Origin: Chloroflexota bacterium
GTDB taxonomy: Bacteria > Chloroflexota > Dehalococcoidia > SM23-28-2 > RBG-16-64-32
Direction: 5' to 3'
DNA length: 5,158 nucleotides
NCBI GenBank assembly: GCA_005880055.1
Contig: VBJS01000093.1
Coordinates: 1 to 5,158 of the forward strand
Of this stretch, positions 5,092-5,158 are shown piece by piece (position 1 is the first letter of the stretch; each line of letters begins with the position of its first letter). Position numbers and translations under genes: made by a program. Below the pieces are notes generated by a model. The model had not been told where the DNA came from and searched no databases. It saw only the letters and a list, made by a program, of their open reading frames with translations.

Positions 5092-5158
5092 CGGAGCGCT
5101 CGGGGGATGCCTTCCGGTTCCGCCACTTCATCCGGGCGCGTGGCCCAGGCGGGGAAGG
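5088..5158 (-). CDS. C-terminal end of an unidentified upstream gene, cut by the window edge
   Basis: On the minus strand one frame is open from the window edge and reads FPAWATRPDEVAEPEGIPRALR before TGA 5090-5088. That TGA overlaps the sbcD start as ATGA. This four-base overlap and the acidic, Pro-rich tail make it a plausible end of an upstream operon member. Twenty-two residues are too few to assign a family. Another frame is also open here, so the call rests mainly on the overlap. Confidence 0.45.
   Translation of the reverse strand, partial: FPAWATRPDEVAEPEGIPRALR

Overview
The window is GC-rich, and every gene I can support lies on the minus strand, so it should be read from the high-coordinate end downwards. 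The dense, partly overlapping layout, AGGAGG-type ribosome binding sites and high GC point to a bacterium. Protein style (SbcC tail, MIP18-type Fe-S assembly protein, a selenoprotein) would suit an uncultured Chloroflexota-like lineage, but that placement is weak inference.

Layout along the minus strand: (1) The C-terminal end of an unidentified gene (5158-5088) overlaps the next start codon as ATGA. (2) sbcD (5091-3907) is an intact Mre11-type nuclease gene and overlaps sbcC by 14 nt. (3) sbcC (3920-1639) is a Rad50-like SMC ATPase gene broken into three reading frames. One break is a single surplus G near 2377-2379. The other is an apparent internal deletion near 1857-1862, just after the ABC signature. 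(4) An intact beta-hydroxyacid dehydrogenase gene (1561-617; tartronate-semialdehyde reductase / 3-hydroxyisobutyrate dehydrogenase type) is followed at once by a perfect 12-bp inverted repeat that probably ends the unit. (5) A 164-bp gap holds that hairpin, an 18-bp near-palindrome and a candidate promoter. (6) A MIP18/DUF59 Fe-S assembly gene (452-218) appears to lack about 20 residues and has Ser where the family has Cys. (7) Seventeen bases further on starts a SelW-like (Rdx family) gene, 200 to the window edge. Its thioredoxin-like CxxC motif is encoded Cys-Ile-Glu-UGA, and the open frame continues with clear SelW homology after the UGA.

The main discovery is the last gene: a probable selenoprotein. 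The in-frame UGA sits exactly at the redox Cys/Sec position, and a stem-loop just downstream has bacterial SECIS geometry (apical loop starting 22 nt after the UGA, G in the second loop position). A standard gene caller would miss or truncate it.

Functionally, SbcC and SbcD would form a DNA end-processing and hairpin-cleaving complex. The dehydrogenase is a metabolic gene with no obvious link to it. The MIP18-like and SelW-like genes form a small second operon around Fe-S and thiol/selenol redox chemistry. Three reading-frame lesions in about 5 kb mean that sequencing or assembly error must be weighed against real gene decay.
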